5,808 nucleotides of DNA. Source: Deltaproteobacteria bacterium. GTDB taxonomy: Bacteria; Desulfobacterota; Syntrophia; Syntrophales; UBA2210. The DNA is taken from positions 1 to 5,808 of the forward strand of contig JAFCZZ010000110.1 in assembly GCA_019314085.1 (NCBI GenBank), written 5' to 3'. A program made the translations under genes and the position numbers. Under the pieces are notes generated by a model. It was not told the DNA's origin, did no database searches, and saw only the letters and a list, made by a program, of their open reading frames with translations. Below are positions 4,557 to 5,808 of the stretch, piece by piece; the stretch's first letter is position 1, and every line of letters begins with the position of its first letter.

Positions 4557-5440
4557 GGGTGCTCTGGCTCCAGGACATCGACCCCTTCTGCCAGCAGGGG
4601 GGCGCCCAGCTCTCGGACCACGCGTGCATCCTGGAGGGGATCCGCAGGGGGCACGAGGTTGTCATCGGGCTGCCCGAGTACGTGCGGGAGGGGGCCCTGG
4701 AGCACAGCGACCTTGTGGTGGTCAGCAACGCCACGCGATTCGACGCGCGCTTCCTGGCGCGCGTGATGGAGCGGAGGCCGTACGTGATGTACCTCCACGA
4801 CTACTGGCCCTTGTGCTCTTGGAGGCTCTACTACCCCATGCTCGAAAAGTGCAAACGCTGCAAGAACCTGGGCCTCGCGAGGCGCATGCTCCTCGGCTCC
4901 CCCCTCAACGTCTTCCTCTCCCCGCTGCATCTGGACGCTTGGGCATTCGCCGTCCCGGAGCTCCGCGGGCACCCCCACCACCTGCACCCCTCTCCCGTGG
5001 ACACCGAGCGCTTCAGGCCCACGGGCTCCAGGCGCGTCCCGAACACGGTCATTGGAACTAACTGCTTGCTTCCCTTCAAGGGGGCCGAGAACGTGCTGAG
5101 GTACGCCGAGAAGCACCCGGAGCTCAGCTTCACCTTCGTGGGGGCAGGGGGAAACGCAAAACTGCCCAAGAACTGCAGGTTCCTCGGCTACGTCCCGAAC
5201 GAGCGGATGCCCGAGCTGTACTCCACGTGCGAGTACTTCGTGCATTTGCCCCAATCACCGCAACCCTGCGAAAGAACCGCGATAGAGGCCAGGCTCTGCG
5301 GGGCGAAGCTCATCATCAACCCGCTCGTGGGCGCCGCGAGCTACGACTGGTTCAGGCAAGATATAGAAACCGTCCGCAAGCACATACGCGAGGCCCCAGC
5401 CAAATTCTGGGAAAGTATCGAAAGGGAGGTGACGGGATGA
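4553..5440 (+). CDS. Short GT4-like glycosyltransferase with a cysteine cluster
   Basis: A 295-residue protein, shorter than the usual 350-400 for GT4. The N-terminal half begins MRVLWLQDIDPFCQQGGAQ (1-19), where QQGGAQ matches the glycine loop of GT-B enzymes. VSNATRFDARFL (57-68) is followed by YVMYLHDYWPLC (77-88) and KCKRCK (99-104), a set C88, C100, C103 that resembles the 'HDxWxxC...CxxC' insertion of some GT4 proteins and may bind metal. The hinge SPVDTERFRP (147-156) is followed by a donor half: GTNCLLPFKGAEN (168-180), FTFVGAGG (193-200), LGYVPNERMPELY (211-223), HLPQSPQPCERTAIEARLCGAKLI (231-254). The catalytic-region glutamates are E240 and E245, spaced E-x4-E instead of the usual E-x7-E. 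ATG at 4553 has GGAGGGA at 4541-4547 and overlaps the previous stop. Sugar and acceptor are unknown; reduced or altered activity is possible. Confidence 0.85.
   Translation: MRVLWLQDIDPFCQQGGAQLSDHACILEGIRRGHEVVIGLPEYVREGALEHSDLVVVSNATRFDARFLARVMERRPYVMYLHDYWPLCSWRLYYPMLEKCKRCKNLGLARRMLLGSPLNVFLSPLHLDAWAFAVPELRGHPHHLHPSPVDTERFRPTGSRRVPNTVIGTNCLLPFKGAENVLRYAEKHPELSFTFVGAGGNAKLPKNCRFLGYVPNERMPELYSTCEYFVHLPQSPQPCERTAIEARLCGAKLIINPLVGAASYDWFRQDIETVRKHIREAPAKFWESIEREVTG
5425..5432 (+). promoter_or_regulatory. Perfect Shine-Dalgarno site before the epimerase gene
   Basis: GGAGGTGA, a full complement to the 3' end of archaeal 16S rRNA, lies 4 nt before ATG at 5437. It fixes the start of the epimerase gene and shows that this organism uses SD-led initiation inside operons. 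Confidence 0.8.
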
Positions 5441-5808
5441 GGATTCTGTTGACCGGAGCAAGTGGGTTCATAGGATCCGCGCTCCTGCCGAGGCTCGAGC
5501 GGGAGGGCCACGAGGTCTGGCAGCTCCTGCGCTACGTGAGCGGGGGGCGGTACAGCTACTGGGAGCGCCAGCACAAGGTGTTCGCGGACCTGCGCGACCA
5601 CGACGCCGTCCGCAAGGCGGTGCAGGACATCGTGCCGGATGCGATCATCCACCTGGGGGCCATAACCCCCGTGAGCTTCTCGTTCATGAGCGCAGTCGAC
5701 GTGTTCGAGGTCAACGCCCTCGGGACCATCAACCTCGCGAACGTCGCCATGGACGAGGGGGTCGAGCATTTTATCCACGCGAGTACCAGTGAGGTTTACG
5801 GAATCCAG
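5437..5808 (+). CDS. NAD-dependent sugar-nucleotide epimerase/dehydratase, N-terminal part (cut by window edge)
   Basis: The first 124 residues of an extended short-chain dehydrogenase/reductase; the family is usually 300-340 residues. TGASGFIGS (6-14) is the NAD-binding G-x-x-G-x-x-G loop (G7, G10, G13). DLRD (51-54) is the usual adenine-side contact, IIHLGAIT (70-77) the strand before the active site, and NALGT (93-97) the conserved Asn turn. STSEVYG (116-122) carries the catalytic Ser/Thr position. The Y-x3-K pair and the substrate-specific region lie beyond the window, so GalE-type epimerase, dTDP-glucose 4,6-dehydratase and UDP-glucuronate decarboxylase cannot be told apart. The start ATG overlaps the previous stop (ATGA) and has a perfect SD. 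In this operon it would supply the nucleotide sugar used by one or both glycosyltransferases. Confidence 0.9.
   Translation, partial: MRILLTGASGFIGSALLPRLEREGHEVWQLLRYVSGGRYSYWERQHKVFADLRDHDAVRKAVQDIVPDAIIHLGAITPVSFSFMSAVDVFEVNALGTINLANVAMDEGVEHFIHASTSEVYGIQ

Noticed and set aside
4307..5254. Minus-strand open frame of 315 codons opposite the second glycosyltransferase
   Set aside because: Its composition is shadow-like (Val/Glu/Pro/Arg), it overlaps two well-supported plus-strand genes, and it has no promoter or SD.

Overview
The window looks archaeal, most likely from a GC-rich thermophile. Genes that head transcripts have TATA-like boxes about 25-33 nt upstream of their start codons, so their mRNAs would be leaderless or nearly so. 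Genes inside operons instead have Shine-Dalgarno (SD) sites, including a perfect GGAGGTGA at 5425-5432. Start codons include GTG and TTG, and codon use favours AGG, CTC, GAG and GGG with G or C in third position. The lineage cannot be named from this window.

Layout. (1) Positions 1-311, minus strand: the N-terminal third of an Mrp/NBP35-type P-loop ATPase, cut by the window edge. (2) Positions 312-497: a GC-rich divergent control region with a TATA box for each direction and five helically phased CTCCG copies just upstream of the plus-strand box. (3) Positions 495-2371, plus strand: a three-gene operon. It encodes a 61-residue ribbon-helix-helix (RHH) protein, a 436-residue protein with one C2H2 zinc finger, a Trp/Pro/Gln-rich segment and a long coiled coil, and a 126-residue helical protein with a CGWC motif. 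(4) Positions 2391-2609, minus strand: a 72-residue basic protein that converges on operon 1. It appears to share a TATA-like element with the operon that follows. (5) Positions 2669 to the window end, plus strand: a second operon. It encodes a 50-residue RHH-like protein, a GT4-type glycosyltransferase, a 173-residue protein of unknown function, a short glycosyltransferase-like protein with a cysteine cluster, and a truncated NAD-dependent sugar-nucleotide epimerase/dehydratase.

How the parts may work together. In operon 2 each gene overlaps the next by 4 nt (TTGA, TTGA, ATGA, ATGA), which points to one coupled translation unit. The epimerase would make a nucleotide sugar and the two glycosyltransferases would transfer sugars, probably onto a surface glycan or glycoprotein. 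The 50-residue RHH-like protein leads this operon, and a tandem 10-bp repeat lies between its TATA box and its start codon, so self-repression is a natural hypothesis. Operon 1 has the same plan: an RHH protein first, with phased repeats at its promoter. Two RHH regulators, a lone C2H2 protein, small orphan genes and a sugar cassette together recall archaeal viruses, proviruses or genomic islands. No integrase, att site or structural gene is visible, so this remains an inference. No RNA genes, CRISPR arrays or insertion sequences were seen, and no stretch over 300 bases lacks a gene.
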